Below, one piece after another: positions 1 to 8,792 of a stretch of 64,000 nt of DNA. The translations under genes were made by a program, and so were the position numbers. This DNA is from Lysobacter dokdonensis DS-58. Lineage in GTDB: Bacteria; Pseudomonadota; Gammaproteobacteria; Xanthomonadales; Xanthomonadaceae. Location: assembly GCF_000770795.1 (NCBI RefSeq), contig NZ_JRKJ01000008.1:124001-188000 (forward strand). The letters are read 5' to 3'. The number at the start of each line of letters is the position of its first letter. Positions within the stretch are counted from its first letter, which is position 1. Under the pieces are notes generated by a model that had not been told where the DNA came from, searched no databases, and worked only from the letters and a program-made list of their open reading frames with translations.

Positions 1-563
1 AGCTCGAACGCGACCTTGCTCGCCAGTTCCTTGACGGCCAGCGACAGCGGTTCGTTCAACGTGGGCTCGACGATTTCGTCGAACGACCACACCGGCACCT
101 TGCCGCGCTTGACGAACACCGCGATGTGCTTCTTGCCCGTCGCGGTTTCCAGGTCGGTGCTGAGGCTGGTGAAGGTGATGAACGGCGTATACGCGTTCGT
201 GCGCCAGTTCTTCATGTTGAACGCTGCCACATCGAGGCGCGGGAACGTCGTCGCATCCGACGCCGACGACACCGTGATCGGCAAGCCGCGTGCGGCGAAT
301 TCGGCCTGGAGGGACTTCTCGAGGAACGCCGCGGGCTGCAGCGGCTTGCCGGAGTAATCGAGTGTCGCAGGCAGCCTGCCGCTGAAGAACGGGGCGGCGC
401 CGGCCGACTGATGGTGGATGCCCAGCGTGGTCGTCGCCGCGGACGTGGTGGCGTACGGAACGTTCGACGGACTCGGATCCTTGACCGCATACGACCCCGG
501 CGCGCAGCCGGCGAGCAAGAGCAACGAGGCGCTAAGCGCCGCGTGGATGGCATGACGTTTCAT
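1..563 (-). CDS. Putative lipoprotein, C-terminus beyond the window edge
   Basis: Reading leftward from the ATG at 563, the protein starts MKRHAIHAALSASLLLLAGC, a signal peptide ending in a lipobox (LAGC), so it is probably a lipidated envelope protein. An AGGGGA ribosome site lies just upstream of the ATG. The visible 187 residues continue in frame to base 1 without a stop. The mature part is mixed alpha/beta with no family I can name; a region around residues 125-170 contains alternating hydrophobic residues consistent with a beta fold. It is divergent from the FG-GAP genes to the right. Function unknown. Confidence 0.75.
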   Translation of the reverse strand, partial: MKRHAIHAALSASLLLLAGCAPGSYAVKDPSPSNVPYATTSAATTTLGIHHQSAGAAPFFSGRLPATLDYSGKPLQPAAFLEKSLQAEFAARGLPITVSSASDATTFPRLDVAAFNMKNWRTNAYTPFITFTSLSTDLETATGKKHIAVFVKRGKVPVWSFDEIVEPTLNEPLSLAVKELASKVAFE

Positions 564-741
564 TGTGTCCCCTGGTGGCCCGTTGCGGGCGCATCGGAGT
601 ATGCCAACGCCGCGACTGCACGAACAGCCATGGCTGGTCTTGCGCGCGATGCCAATGTCGGTGGCCGCGTGACGCGTGGTGGCGGGCGGTCGGGGGCTCG
701 AAGGCGCGATAAACTGCGCGACGGAACCGGGGGGAATCCGA

Positions 742-2394
742 ATGTCACTCAAACACTGGATCGCGCTTGCCGCGGTCGTGTCGGGATGCGTGTCCAGTCA
801 TACGGCGCGCGCCGAATGGCGGCTCGAAAAGCCGATCGCCATCTACGTGGGGCCCGATGCGCGCGGATCGCTGCTGGCCGACATGAACGGCGATGGCCTC
901 CTGGACATCGTCACGCAGTACGGCATGTTCAACCTGTGGAAGTGCGGCGTGTCGGTGACGTTGCAGACGCCGGATGGGTTCTCGTGGCCCGCGACCTACG
1001 AGATCGACGACTGCCACTTCGAACAGTTGGCACTGGCGAACATCACACCCGATCCGGGCCTCGAGATCGTCATGCGCACCAGCTTCAATCATCCGGACTG
1101 GTCGTATCGGATGCTCGAGTATCGCGCTGACACCAACACGCTCGTGCATGTCGAGAATTTCGGTTTCCTTGGCTGGGGGATCGGATTCGGCGTCCTCGAC
1201 GTCAACCAGGACCGCCGCGACGATTTGTGGGAGGTGTTCGAAGACTCCGACAGTTCCAAGCCGGAAGTGACCTTCCGCTACAAGATCGCGTATGCGCGCG
1301 CGAACGACCGCCTGCCCGATGGCAAGAAGTCGGTCGGTTGGCTGCGCGGATACACCAGCGCCCGATTCGCATTTTCCGGCATCACCGATCAGCGCGGCAT
1401 GACGGCCACGTCGAAGGCGGCGGTTTCGCAGTACCAGGTGGATCTGGATGCCGACGGGTACTTCGACGCCTTCTCCGGTTTGTGTCCGACGAAGTGCCTG
1501 TTCCGCCAGGAACCCTGGGGACAGCTGCGCACCATGCCGACGGTGGGCGAAACCGCCAACGTCTTCGGGGATATCGACGGAGACGGCTTGCCGGACGCGC
1601 TGCTCGGCGGCCGTGACGCCGATGGATTCACCATCGAAGTCGCGTTGCAGACGGCGCCGTATCACTTCGAACACGTCGGGACCCTCACGCCCTTCCTGCG
1701 CGTGGGCATGCCGGCCATTGTCGACATGGACCTCAATGGCCTGGCGGACTTCGCATTCGGCGGTGAAAACGGGCCCGGCACCGGCGCGATGTTCGTCTAT
1801 CGGCAGATCGAGCCCGGCGTCTTCCAGGGCAGTGCGTTGATCGATGCGGGCTGGCCCTTGTTCGCCGCGCGAGCCGGCGATCTCAACAACGACGGTTGCC
1901 CCGACCTGTTGACGGCGAACGAGCTCATGGCCGACCACAACCATATGAATCTGTATCGCGGCGTCGGGTGCGAAGTCGGGGATCTGGCCGTGACGACCGA
2001 TGTGCGCGCCAACAAGGCCGTCGTCTCGGTCGCGCACGTGCGCGGAACGAAGGCGCTCGCCCTGCGCACGATGCGCGTGAACATCTCGCCCGCGGTGAAG
2101 GACCCCACGCCGTTGGGATTCCAGGTGCGGCCGCCGGAGGGATGCGTCGAGCGACCGGCGGATGTGCCGCGTCGCATGTTCGACTGCGTGTTCGACATGG
2201 CCGCGGGAACGACCCGTGAGTTCGTCTTCAATCTGTCCATGGCCGCAGGCAAGGAGGCGCAAGTGCACACGATCGCCTTCCTGCTCGACGAAGGCGGCGA
2301 CGGCAACCCCCTCAACAATCGCAGCAGAGTGGATGCGTACTGGCGGCACGTGACCGGCAGCGCCGATACGGTTCCCACGGGGATTCGCCGATGA
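742..2394 (+). CDS. Secreted FG-GAP/VCBS repeat protein
   Basis: 550 residues starting MSLKHWIALAAVV with a signal peptide. A VSGC stretch could act as a lipobox, so lipidation is possible; otherwise cleavage would follow ARA. At least six calcium-loop motifs of the DxNxDGxxD type (for example DMNGDGLLD, DIDGDGLPD, DLNNDGCPD) are spaced along the protein, the signature of an integrin-alpha/FG-GAP beta propeller. The last ~100 residues form a different, Cys-containing beta domain. The start was taken at 742, behind a GGGGG-AAT ribosome site, because the upstream in-frame ATG at 676 would precede the signal peptide. The gene overlaps the next, similar gene by ATGA. Probably a cell-surface or secreted binding protein; ligand unknown. 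Confidence 0.8.
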   Translation: MSLKHWIALAAVVSGCVSSHTARAEWRLEKPIAIYVGPDARGSLLADMNGDGLLDIVTQYGMFNLWKCGVSVTLQTPDGFSWPATYEIDDCHFEQLALANITPDPGLEIVMRTSFNHPDWSYRMLEYRADTNTLVHVENFGFLGWGIGFGVLDVNQDRRDDLWEVFEDSDSSKPEVTFRYKIAYARANDRLPDGKKSVGWLRGYTSARFAFSGITDQRGMTATSKAAVSQYQVDLDADGYFDAFSGLCPTKCLFRQEPWGQLRTMPTVGETANVFGDIDGDGLPDALLGGRDADGFTIEVALQTAPYHFEHVGTLTPFLRVGMPAIVDMDLNGLADFAFGGENGPGTGAMFVYRQIEPGVFQGSALIDAGWPLFAARAGDLNNDGCPDLLTANELMADHNHMNLYRGVGCEVGDLAVTTDVRANKAVVSVAHVRGTKALALRTMRVNISPAVKDPTPLGFQVRPPEGCVERPADVPRRMFDCVFDMAAGTTREFVFNLSMAAGKEAQVHTIAFLLDEGGDGNPLNNRSRVDAYWRHVTGSADTVPTGIRR

Positions 2395-3710
2395 ACATGC
2401 GTCCCCTCGTTGCGATGTTGGTGCTCGCCTCGGGCCTGTTCTCGGCGAATGCGTCGGCGACGCTCTTCAATGCCGACGGCATCCAGCTGCCTTATCAGCA
2501 GAATGCGGAGCTCAGCCGGGATGCCGCCTCGGCGCGCGTGGCCGATGCCAACGGCGACGGGCGCATGGACGTGATGTTGCTCATGTTCGCGCGCGCGCCG
2601 GTAGAGGGCAGGTCGCTGGATCCCCAGTTCTGGCTTTACGAACAACAACCCGATGGTTCGATGCAGGTTGCGCGCCAGTTTTCCGGCATGTTCGAGGGTG
2701 GGGAATACGAACCGGAGAGCCTGGGGTTCGGCGACCTCGACGGCGATGGCATCGCCGAGATGGTGCTCAAGCGCCCCAACGACAAGATGGCGATCCTGGT
2801 GCGTACGCCCAGCGGGCCTTATCGCGAAGTCGCACAGTTCGACTATCCGCTCAAAGGACGCGGGTTGGTGCAGACGGAGATCCGGGACCTCAACGGCGAC
2901 GGATTCGCCGACGTGCTGTTGCGCGTGAAAGGGCTGGGCGTGGCGATCTTCCGAGGGCGCGGGACCCTGACACTGGATGCGCCGGTTTACAGGCCGATGT
3001 ACAGCCTCGACTCGTTCGAGCTCGCCGACGCCGATGGCGACGGCCGCCTCGACATGCTCGGTACCGAAATGGGCTCGTCGAACGTCGGCGTCGCGCTGGC
3101 CAATCCGGCGACCGGGTTGTTTGGGCAACCGTGGACGGCCTACACGCCCGGCTACTGGCAGTGGCCCTACGCGATCACCTCCGGCGTCTTCGGCGGCGTG
3201 CGCAGCCTGGTCGTCGCGGAGTACTCGCAGATCCAGACGGGCCCGAACACGGTCGACATCGGGTTCCTGTTCCGGTTCCTGCACCCCGGCCCGGATGGAC
3301 GCTATGTCACGCACGACAGCTTCCGCATTCCGGTCGGCGGCACCGCGAACTTTTACGTCATCAAGGCGGCAGACCTGGATGGGGACGGCGACGACGACCT
3401 GATGATGAACCTCGCGTCCATGCCGCACATCTTCCTGCAGGAAGACGGCCGGTTGCAGCCGCCGCAGATCCTGCGCTACGCCGCATACGGCAACCGCCAG
3501 CCCCAGCCCGGCAACGTGCACCTGGCCGACTTCAACGGCGATGGCTGCCTCGATATCGGTTACGCCTACCGCGCCTACACGATCCACTACCGCACCGATT
3601 GCCCGACCCGCAATCCGAACGCGCCGATCTCGCTGCAATCGCAGAAGGTGAAGGCCAATGTCGTGCGCGGCCGCATGAAGCGGGCGAGGGCGTGGTGGCG
3701 TTTCTGGTAG
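2391..3710 (+). CDS. Secreted FG-GAP/VCBS repeat protein, tandem relative
   Basis: 439 residues with a clear Sec signal (MNMRPLVAMLVLASGLFSAN, cleavage near ASA). It carries FG-GAP type calcium loops such as DANGDGRMD, DLDGDGIAE, DLNGDGFAD, DADGDGRLD, DLDGDGDDD and DFNGDGCLD, so it should fold as a beta propeller that binds calcium. Its start codon overlaps the stop of the preceding FG-GAP gene (ATGA), so the two are translationally coupled and probably arose by duplication. It lacks the extra C-terminal domain of its neighbour and ends in a basic tail. No enzyme motif was seen; a surface-binding or adhesion role is inferred. Confidence 0.8.
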   Translation: MNMRPLVAMLVLASGLFSANASATLFNADGIQLPYQQNAELSRDAASARVADANGDGRMDVMLLMFARAPVEGRSLDPQFWLYEQQPDGSMQVARQFSGMFEGGEYEPESLGFGDLDGDGIAEMVLKRPNDKMAILVRTPSGPYREVAQFDYPLKGRGLVQTEIRDLNGDGFADVLLRVKGLGVAIFRGRGTLTLDAPVYRPMYSLDSFELADADGDGRLDMLGTEMGSSNVGVALANPATGLFGQPWTAYTPGYWQWPYAITSGVFGGVRSLVVAEYSQIQTGPNTVDIGFLFRFLHPGPDGRYVTHDSFRIPVGGTANFYVIKAADLDGDGDDDLMMNLASMPHIFLQEDGRLQPPQILRYAAYGNRQPQPGNVHLADFNGDGCLDIGYAYRAYTIHYRTDCPTRNPNAPISLQSQKVKANVVRGRMKRARAWWRFW

Positions 3711-3796
3711 TGCGATGGCGACGCCTTCACGCATCGCCTGAATCATTCATCCGTCATCTCACGGATTGAGACCCATCGCGCGCACCCTCGCGCGCG

Positions 3797-5047
3797 ATGG
3801 ACACTCTCACCAAACTCGGCATCCTCGCCGACGCCGCGAAGTACGACGCCTCGTGCGCGTCGTCCGGCGCCGGCAAGCGCGATTCGAAGAAGACCGGCGG
3901 CATCGGCAGCACCGAGGGCATGGGCATCTGCCATTCGTACACGCCCGATGGGCGCTGCGTGTCGCTGCTGAAGATCCTGCTGACCAACTTCTGCATCTTC
4001 GATTGCGCCTACTGCGTCAATCGCGTGTCCAGCAATGTGCGGCGCGCGCGGTTCGCCACCGACGAGGTCGTGCGGCTCACGCTCGACTTCTACAAGCGCA
4101 ATTACATCGAGGGGCTGTTCCTCTCCAGCGGGATCATCCGCAACAGCGATTACACGATGGAGCAACTGGTGGAAGTCGCGCGCTGCCTGCGCGAGGACCA
4201 CAGGTTCGCCGGCTACATCCATCTCAAGACGATCCCCGATGCGGCGCCCGAGTTGCTGGCGGCCGCGGGCCGATACGCGGATCGGTTGAGCATCAATGTC
4301 GAGTTGCCCACCGAAACCGGGCTTTCCGCGCTCGCGCCTGAAAAGAACCTCCCGCGCATCCGCGGCGCGATGGGCGACCTGCGCTGGCGCATCGAAGAAG
4401 GCAAGGAAGCACGCAAGGCGGCGAGGGGAGCCAAGCCGCCGAAGTTCGCGCCCGCGGGGCAGAGCACGCAGATGATCGTGGGCGCCGATGCTGCGGATGA
4501 CCGCGCGATCCTGCTGGCCAGCGACAACCTCTACGGAAACTATCGACTCCGCCGCGTGTACTACTCCGGCTTCAGCCCGATCCCCGATGCCTCGTCGAAG
4601 TTGCCGGTGCAGGCGCCGCCGTTGCAGCGCGAGCATCGCTTGTATCAGGCGGATTGGCTGCTGCGATTCTATGGATTCGGCGTCGACGAGATCGCGCCGG
4701 CGGCCACCAAGTCGGCGAACACGATGCTCGATCTCGACATCGACCCCAAGCTCGCCTGGGCGTTGCGCAATCCGGAGCGTTTCCCGGTCGATCTCAACAC
4801 CGCGCCGAAGGAGATGCTGTTGCGGGTTCCGGGGCTGGGGACGCGCAACGTCGCGCGCATCGTGCAATCGCGCCGGCACGGGCGGTTGCGGGTCGCCGAT
4901 CTGTCGCGCCTGCGTGCGCCGCTGGCGAAAGTGCTGCCGTTCGTGTCGCTGCTGGACCACCATCCGCATCGCAAGTTGGACGATCCGTCGGCCTTGCGCG
5001 CGCACCTTGCGCCGAAGCCGCGCCAAGCGGATCTGTTCGCCGCATGA
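3797..5047 (+). CDS. Putative DNA modification/repair radical SAM protein
   Basis: 416 residues. A CxxxCxxC cluster (C66, C70, C73, in CIFDCAYC) marks a radical SAM enzyme that uses a 4Fe-4S cluster to cleave S-adenosylmethionine. Residues from about 325 to 370 form a helix-hairpin-helix DNA-binding motif (LRVPGLGTRNVARIV). This arrangement matches the family known from genome analysis as the radical SAM protein linked to a uracil-DNA glycosylase family protein (TIGR03916 type). The next gene overlaps it by ATGA and encodes exactly that partner. The substrate is unknown. By architecture it should act on damaged or modified DNA in the cytoplasm, possibly as a photolyase-like or demodifying enzyme; this is inference. 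Confidence 0.88.
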   Translation: MDTLTKLGILADAAKYDASCASSGAGKRDSKKTGGIGSTEGMGICHSYTPDGRCVSLLKILLTNFCIFDCAYCVNRVSSNVRRARFATDEVVRLTLDFYKRNYIEGLFLSSGIIRNSDYTMEQLVEVARCLREDHRFAGYIHLKTIPDAAPELLAAAGRYADRLSINVELPTETGLSALAPEKNLPRIRGAMGDLRWRIEEGKEARKAARGAKPPKFAPAGQSTQMIVGADAADDRAILLASDNLYGNYRLRRVYYSGFSPIPDASSKLPVQAPPLQREHRLYQADWLLRFYGFGVDEIAPAATKSANTMLDLDIDPKLAWALRNPERFPVDLNTAPKEMLLRVPGLGTRNVARIVQSRRHGRLRVADLSRLRAPLAKVLPFVSLLDHHPHRKLDDPSALRAHLAPKPRQADLFAA

Positions 5048-6507
5048 GCGCGCGGTGGTCCGCGACGGTCGATCCCGTCTGGGATTTCGATGCTTGGCGC
5101 GCGCAGGCGCGGTTGGCGTTGCGCGCGAACATCGCCCCTGACGCGATCGATTGGCACGGCGATGCGCAGGGTGGCCTGCTCGCAGGTCGTGCCATCGAAT
5201 CAGCGTCACCCGTGCGCGAGGTGCCGGCAATGCCGCGCGACTTCTTCGACCTCGCCGCGCGCGTGGTCTGCCACCGCGACGCCGACGCTCCCGCGTTGCT
5301 GTACCGCATGGCCTGGCGCATCGCGAACGGTGAGCGTCACCTGTGCACGCTGGCGACCGACATCGACACGCACCGGGCGATGACGCTCGACCAGTCCGTG
5401 CGACGCGATCTCCACAAGATGAAGGCGTTCGTGCGCTTCCGCGAAGTGCCAGGGGTCGAAGGCGCGTTCATCGCGTGGTTCGAGCCGGAACACCACATCG
5501 TCGACCGCGTCTCCGGCTTCTTCGAACGGCGTTTCGCCGGCATGCGCTGGTCGATCCTCACGCCGTACCGCAGCGTGCACTGGAACGGCGAAGCGCTCGT
5601 GTTCGCGCCCGGCGCGGTCCGCAGCGACGCACCGGCGGACGACGCGCAGGAATCGCTATGGCGCACGTATTACGCCCACATCTTCAACCCCGCGCGCCTC
5701 AACCCGCGGATGATGCGGCAGGAAATGCCGCAGAAGTACTGGAAGCATTTGCCCGAAGCGCACGTGCTGCCGACGTTGTTGCGCGAAGCCGGTGCGCGCG
5801 TGGAAGCGATGGCCGAGCGCATGCCGCAACCGCCGCGCCGCCGCATTCCCGAAGCGGTGCCGGCCGTGGACACGCCCGCCGGCGACCTCGACACGTTGCG
5901 CACGCACGCCCGCGATTGCCGTGCCTGTCCGCTATGGGGGCCGGCGACGCAAACCGTCTTCGGCGAAGGCCCGACGGACGCGCGCATCGTGGTCGTCGGC
6001 GAGCAACCCGGCGACCAGGAAGACCTCAGCGGCCGTCCCTTCGTCGGTCCCGCGGGCAAGCTGCTGCAACGCGCGCTCGACGAACTCGGCATCGCGCGCG
6101 ATACGCTGTACCTGACCAACGCCGTGAAGCATTTCCGATTCGAACGCCGCGGCAAGCATCGCCTCCACAAGGCCCCCGAACCCGGCCACGCGCGCGCCTG
6201 CCGGCAATGGCTGGCGCGGGAACTCGAACTCCTGCAGCCCGACACCGTCGTGTGCCTCGGCGCCACGGCCGCAAGCAGCGTGCTCGGCGCGGATTTCAAG
6301 CTGATGCAGCAACGCGGCCAGTGGGAGCGCTTGTCGAGCGGCGCCCGCGCGTTCGCGACCGTACATCCGGCGTGGGTGCTGCGCCAACCTGCGGCGCAAC
6401 AGGAGGCGGCCTATCGTGGCTTCGTGGAGGACTTGCGCTTGTTGATCGACCGCCGCAACCACATCGCCACCGCGGCCAGCACCAGCGCGACGACGAACAG
6501 CACGTAG
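5044..6507 (+). CDS. DUF4130-UdgX family uracil-DNA glycosylase fusion
   Basis: 487 residues. The first ~260 are a DUF4130 domain (the TIGR03915-type probable DNA metabolism domain); ~280-480 are a uracil-DNA glycosylase superfamily domain. In the latter are the motif A GEQPGDQE (319-326), the motif B VHPAW (from 440) and four cysteines C292, C295, C386 and C404 positioned like the 4Fe-4S ligands of family 4/UdgX enzymes. The loop RRGKHRLHK places a histidine (H375) where UdgX has the histidine that bonds covalently to uracil-containing DNA. Start at 5044 chosen because it overlaps the upstream stop (ATGA). It pairs with the radical SAM gene, suggesting a joint repair complex of unknown substrate. 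Confidence 0.88.
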   Translation: MSARWSATVDPVWDFDAWRAQARLALRANIAPDAIDWHGDAQGGLLAGRAIESASPVREVPAMPRDFFDLAARVVCHRDADAPALLYRMAWRIANGERHLCTLATDIDTHRAMTLDQSVRRDLHKMKAFVRFREVPGVEGAFIAWFEPEHHIVDRVSGFFERRFAGMRWSILTPYRSVHWNGEALVFAPGAVRSDAPADDAQESLWRTYYAHIFNPARLNPRMMRQEMPQKYWKHLPEAHVLPTLLREAGARVEAMAERMPQPPRRRIPEAVPAVDTPAGDLDTLRTHARDCRACPLWGPATQTVFGEGPTDARIVVVGEQPGDQEDLSGRPFVGPAGKLLQRALDELGIARDTLYLTNAVKHFRFERRGKHRLHKAPEPGHARACRQWLARELELLQPDTVVCLGATAASSVLGADFKLMQQRGQWERLSSGARAFATVHPAWVLRQPAAQQEAAYRGFVEDLRLLIDRRNHIATAASTSATTNST

Positions 6508-6710
6508 GACAAGAACAGCAGCTTCGTGCCGACACGGCATGCGGCCTGCGCATGATCGAGCGACGACGGGCCGCAGTAGCCGAACCGCAGCGATGCGGTG
6601 GCGACCGCCGACGAGTACACGAGCAGGCCGATGAGCAAGGTCGCAATGGACGCGACGGCGGCCAGCAGGAAGCGTCGTCGCGCAGCGCGGTCGAGGTTCT
6701 CGGGACGCAT
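6411..6710 (-). CDS. Small two-helix membrane protein
   Basis: 99 residues with two strongly hydrophobic segments (about 15-38 and 63-86) separated by a polar loop containing two cysteines, and basic termini. No family recognised. A GGGGGA ribosome site lies upstream of the ATG. Its 3' end overlaps the convergent UdgX gene by about 97 bases, which is unusual and is the main reason for doubt; the transmembrane pattern and ribosome site argue that it is real. It is divergent from the DAO-Rieske gene. Confidence 0.65.
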   Translation of the reverse strand: MRPENLDRAARRRFLLAAVASIATLLIGLLVYSSAVATASLRFGYCGPSSLDHAQAACRVGTKLLFLSYVLFVVALVLAAVAMWLRRSINKRKSSTKPR

Positions 6711-6809
6711 CGTCGTTTTCCCCCATTCCGGCGGTCGTTATAGCAGCACTGACGACGCGACCACCACGGCCCGTGGCGTACACAGGGAGGCCCGGCAAGG
6801 AGCCCGCCG

Positions 6810-8309
6810 ATGAAGAGCGTGTGGCAGGAGGCCGTCCGCGCGACGCCCGCATGTCCGCAACTGCAGGGCTCCGTGAAAGTGGACATCGCCATCGTCGGTG
6901 GCGGGATCACCGGGTTGACCACCGCATGGTTGCTGGCGTCGCAGGGGCGGCGTGTCGCCGTGCTGGAGGCCGATCGCTTCGGCGCGGGCAACACCGGGCG
7001 TTCCACCGGCAACCTCTACGGGACGGTCGGGCAGGGGCTGCACGCCTTGCGCGAAAAATGGAGCGCGGAGATCGTGGGGCAGGTGGTCGCGTTGCGGTTG
7101 CTGGGCGTCGATCTCATCGAACGCATCGCCGCCGAGCTGTCCATCGAGTGCGAGTTCAAGCGCGTTCCGCATTTCATCGGTTGCGAAGGCGAGGGCGCGC
7201 ACGTCCTGTCGAAGCTCGAATCCGAATTCGACGCCGCTTCCGCCGCCGGCCTGCACCCGCAATGGCACGAGCGCGGCAATGCGCCGTTCGGGATGGCACG
7301 CGCATTGCGCATGGATCGGCAGGCGCAGGTGAATCCGTATGCGTACGCGGCCGGTCTGGCCGCGCGATTGCAAGCGCAGGGTGCCCGATTGTTCGAGGAC
7401 AGTCGCGTGTTCGACGTCGATGCGTCGAAGGGCCTGGTCAAGACGGACGCGGGCGAACTCGTCGCCGATGCCATCGTGCTCGCGACGCACTCGCCCGTCG
7501 GCTTCAACCTCGTGCAGGCGGAGATGAAAGCGTCGACGGAATATGGCATCGCCGCGCCGGCGCCCGGCGGGCGCGCATTCGAAGGCATCCATTGGTTGCG
7601 CGACACCGGCCTGTCGCTGCGCGCCACGCGCGTTGGCGGCGTCTTGCACGCGGTCGCCGTCGGCGAGAAGCACACGACGGGTGAACCCGGAGAAGGCAAC
7701 CATCTGGCGCGCCTACGCAGCGAAGCGATGCGGCATTTCGGCGTGGAGGAATTCACGCACGCGTGGTCCGCGGAGCAATTCCGTTCCGCCGACGGGTTGC
7801 CCTACATCGGCCGCAGCGCGCACGACAATGTCTTCATCGCGACGGGCTTCGGCGCCGATGGATTGACGTGGGGCACGGTTGCCGCACATGCACTGTCGCG
7901 ACAGATCGTCGAAGGCGATGTCGCGGACTTCGCGCTGCTTCGCCCCGCGCGCGTCACGCCGGTGAAATCGGCGAAGGGGTGGGCCGAGGAGAACGCGACC
8001 GTCGTCAAGCACATGGTGGGCGACCGCCTGAAGCACGTCGACCACACGGCGCTCGCGGACATCGCCGCCGGCGAAGGTCGCATCATCGAGATCGATGGCC
8101 ACACCCTGGCGGTGCATCGCCGCGACGACGGCAGCGTCGTCGCACTCTCGCCGGTATGCCCGCACCTGAAATGCCGGGTCGCATGGAACGGCGACGCACG
8201 CACATGGGACTGCCCGTGTCACGGGAGCCGGTTCCGCGCCGACGGGCGCTTGCTGGACGGGCCAGCGCACAAGGATCTCGAAGTGATCGAGGTGCGCGGC
8301 GGCGGCTGA
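6810..8309 (+). CDS. FAD-dependent oxidoreductase with C-terminal Rieske domain
   Basis: 499 residues. The N-terminus holds a dinucleotide-binding fold (DIAIVGGGITGLTTAWLL followed by an acidic residue at the end of beta-2), typical of the DAO (D-amino-acid/glycine oxidase) superfamily. The last ~95 residues form a Rieske 2Fe-2S domain with ligands CPH and CPCH about 17 residues apart (SPVCPHLKC and DCPCHGSRF). Such fusions are known among DAO-family proteins, and the Rieske cluster probably passes electrons from the flavin. Substrate unknown; an amine or amino acid is likely. A clear AAGGAG ribosome site precedes the ATG. No obvious partner gene adjoins it. Confidence 0.88.
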   Translation: MKSVWQEAVRATPACPQLQGSVKVDIAIVGGGITGLTTAWLLASQGRRVAVLEADRFGAGNTGRSTGNLYGTVGQGLHALREKWSAEIVGQVVALRLLGVDLIERIAAELSIECEFKRVPHFIGCEGEGAHVLSKLESEFDAASAAGLHPQWHERGNAPFGMARALRMDRQAQVNPYAYAAGLAARLQAQGARLFEDSRVFDVDASKGLVKTDAGELVADAIVLATHSPVGFNLVQAEMKASTEYGIAAPAPGGRAFEGIHWLRDTGLSLRATRVGGVLHAVAVGEKHTTGEPGEGNHLARLRSEAMRHFGVEEFTHAWSAEQFRSADGLPYIGRSAHDNVFIATGFGADGLTWGTVAAHALSRQIVEGDVADFALLRPARVTPVKSAKGWAEENATVVKHMVGDRLKHVDHTALADIAAGEGRIIEIDGHTLAVHRRDDGSVVALSPVCPHLKCRVAWNGDARTWDCPCHGSRFRADGRLLDGPAHKDLEVIEVRGGG

Positions 8310-8356
8310 CGCAGGTCGTGTAAGCTCCCGGTCCACGACGCCAGGGAGCCCCCACC

Positions 8357-8770
8357 TTGTCGAAGTCCCAGGTCACGCTGCTGTCCGGCGGCAATCCGCA
8401 GATCCCGAAAGGCGAGGGCGACGCGCCCGTGCAGGCGTACATCGCGGCGATGCCCGAGTGGAAGCAGGAGATCGGCCGCGAGATCGATGCGCTGATCGAG
8501 CACACCCTCCCCGGCGTTCGCAAAGCAGTGAAGTGGAATTCGCCGTTCTACGGCGCGCCCGATCGCGAGGGATGGTTCTTGTCGCTGCATTGCTTCGAGC
8601 GTTACATCAAGGTCGCGTTCTTCCGCGGGTCATCGCTCAACCCGATGCCGCCCGTCGAATCGAAGATGCCCGACGTCCGTTATCTCCATATCGATCCTTC
8701 CGGTTTCGACGCCGCGCAGCTCACCGAATGGGTGAAGCAGGCGGGTCGTTTGCCGGGCGTCAAGATGTAG
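8357..8770 (+). CDS. DUF1801 family protein
   Basis: 137 residues matching the DUF1801 fold (also written YdhG/YjhG-like): a helical N-terminus followed by VKWNSPFYG and IKVAFFRGSSLNP-like beta strands. The family is cytoplasmic and uncharacterised; members are small and often found as stress or accessory proteins. The start is a TTG at 8357, 6 bases after an AGGGAG-rich stretch; the next in-frame ATG would remove the conserved N-terminus. A second DUF1801 gene follows after 22 bases, so the two are probably cotranscribed. Confidence 0.82.
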   Translation: MSKSQVTLLSGGNPQIPKGEGDAPVQAYIAAMPEWKQEIGREIDALIEHTLPGVRKAVKWNSPFYGAPDREGWFLSLHCFERYIKVAFFRGSSLNPMPPVESKMPDVRYLHIDPSGFDAAQLTEWVKQAGRLPGVKM

Positions 8771-8792
8771 CCATCCGACACGAGGTGCACGC

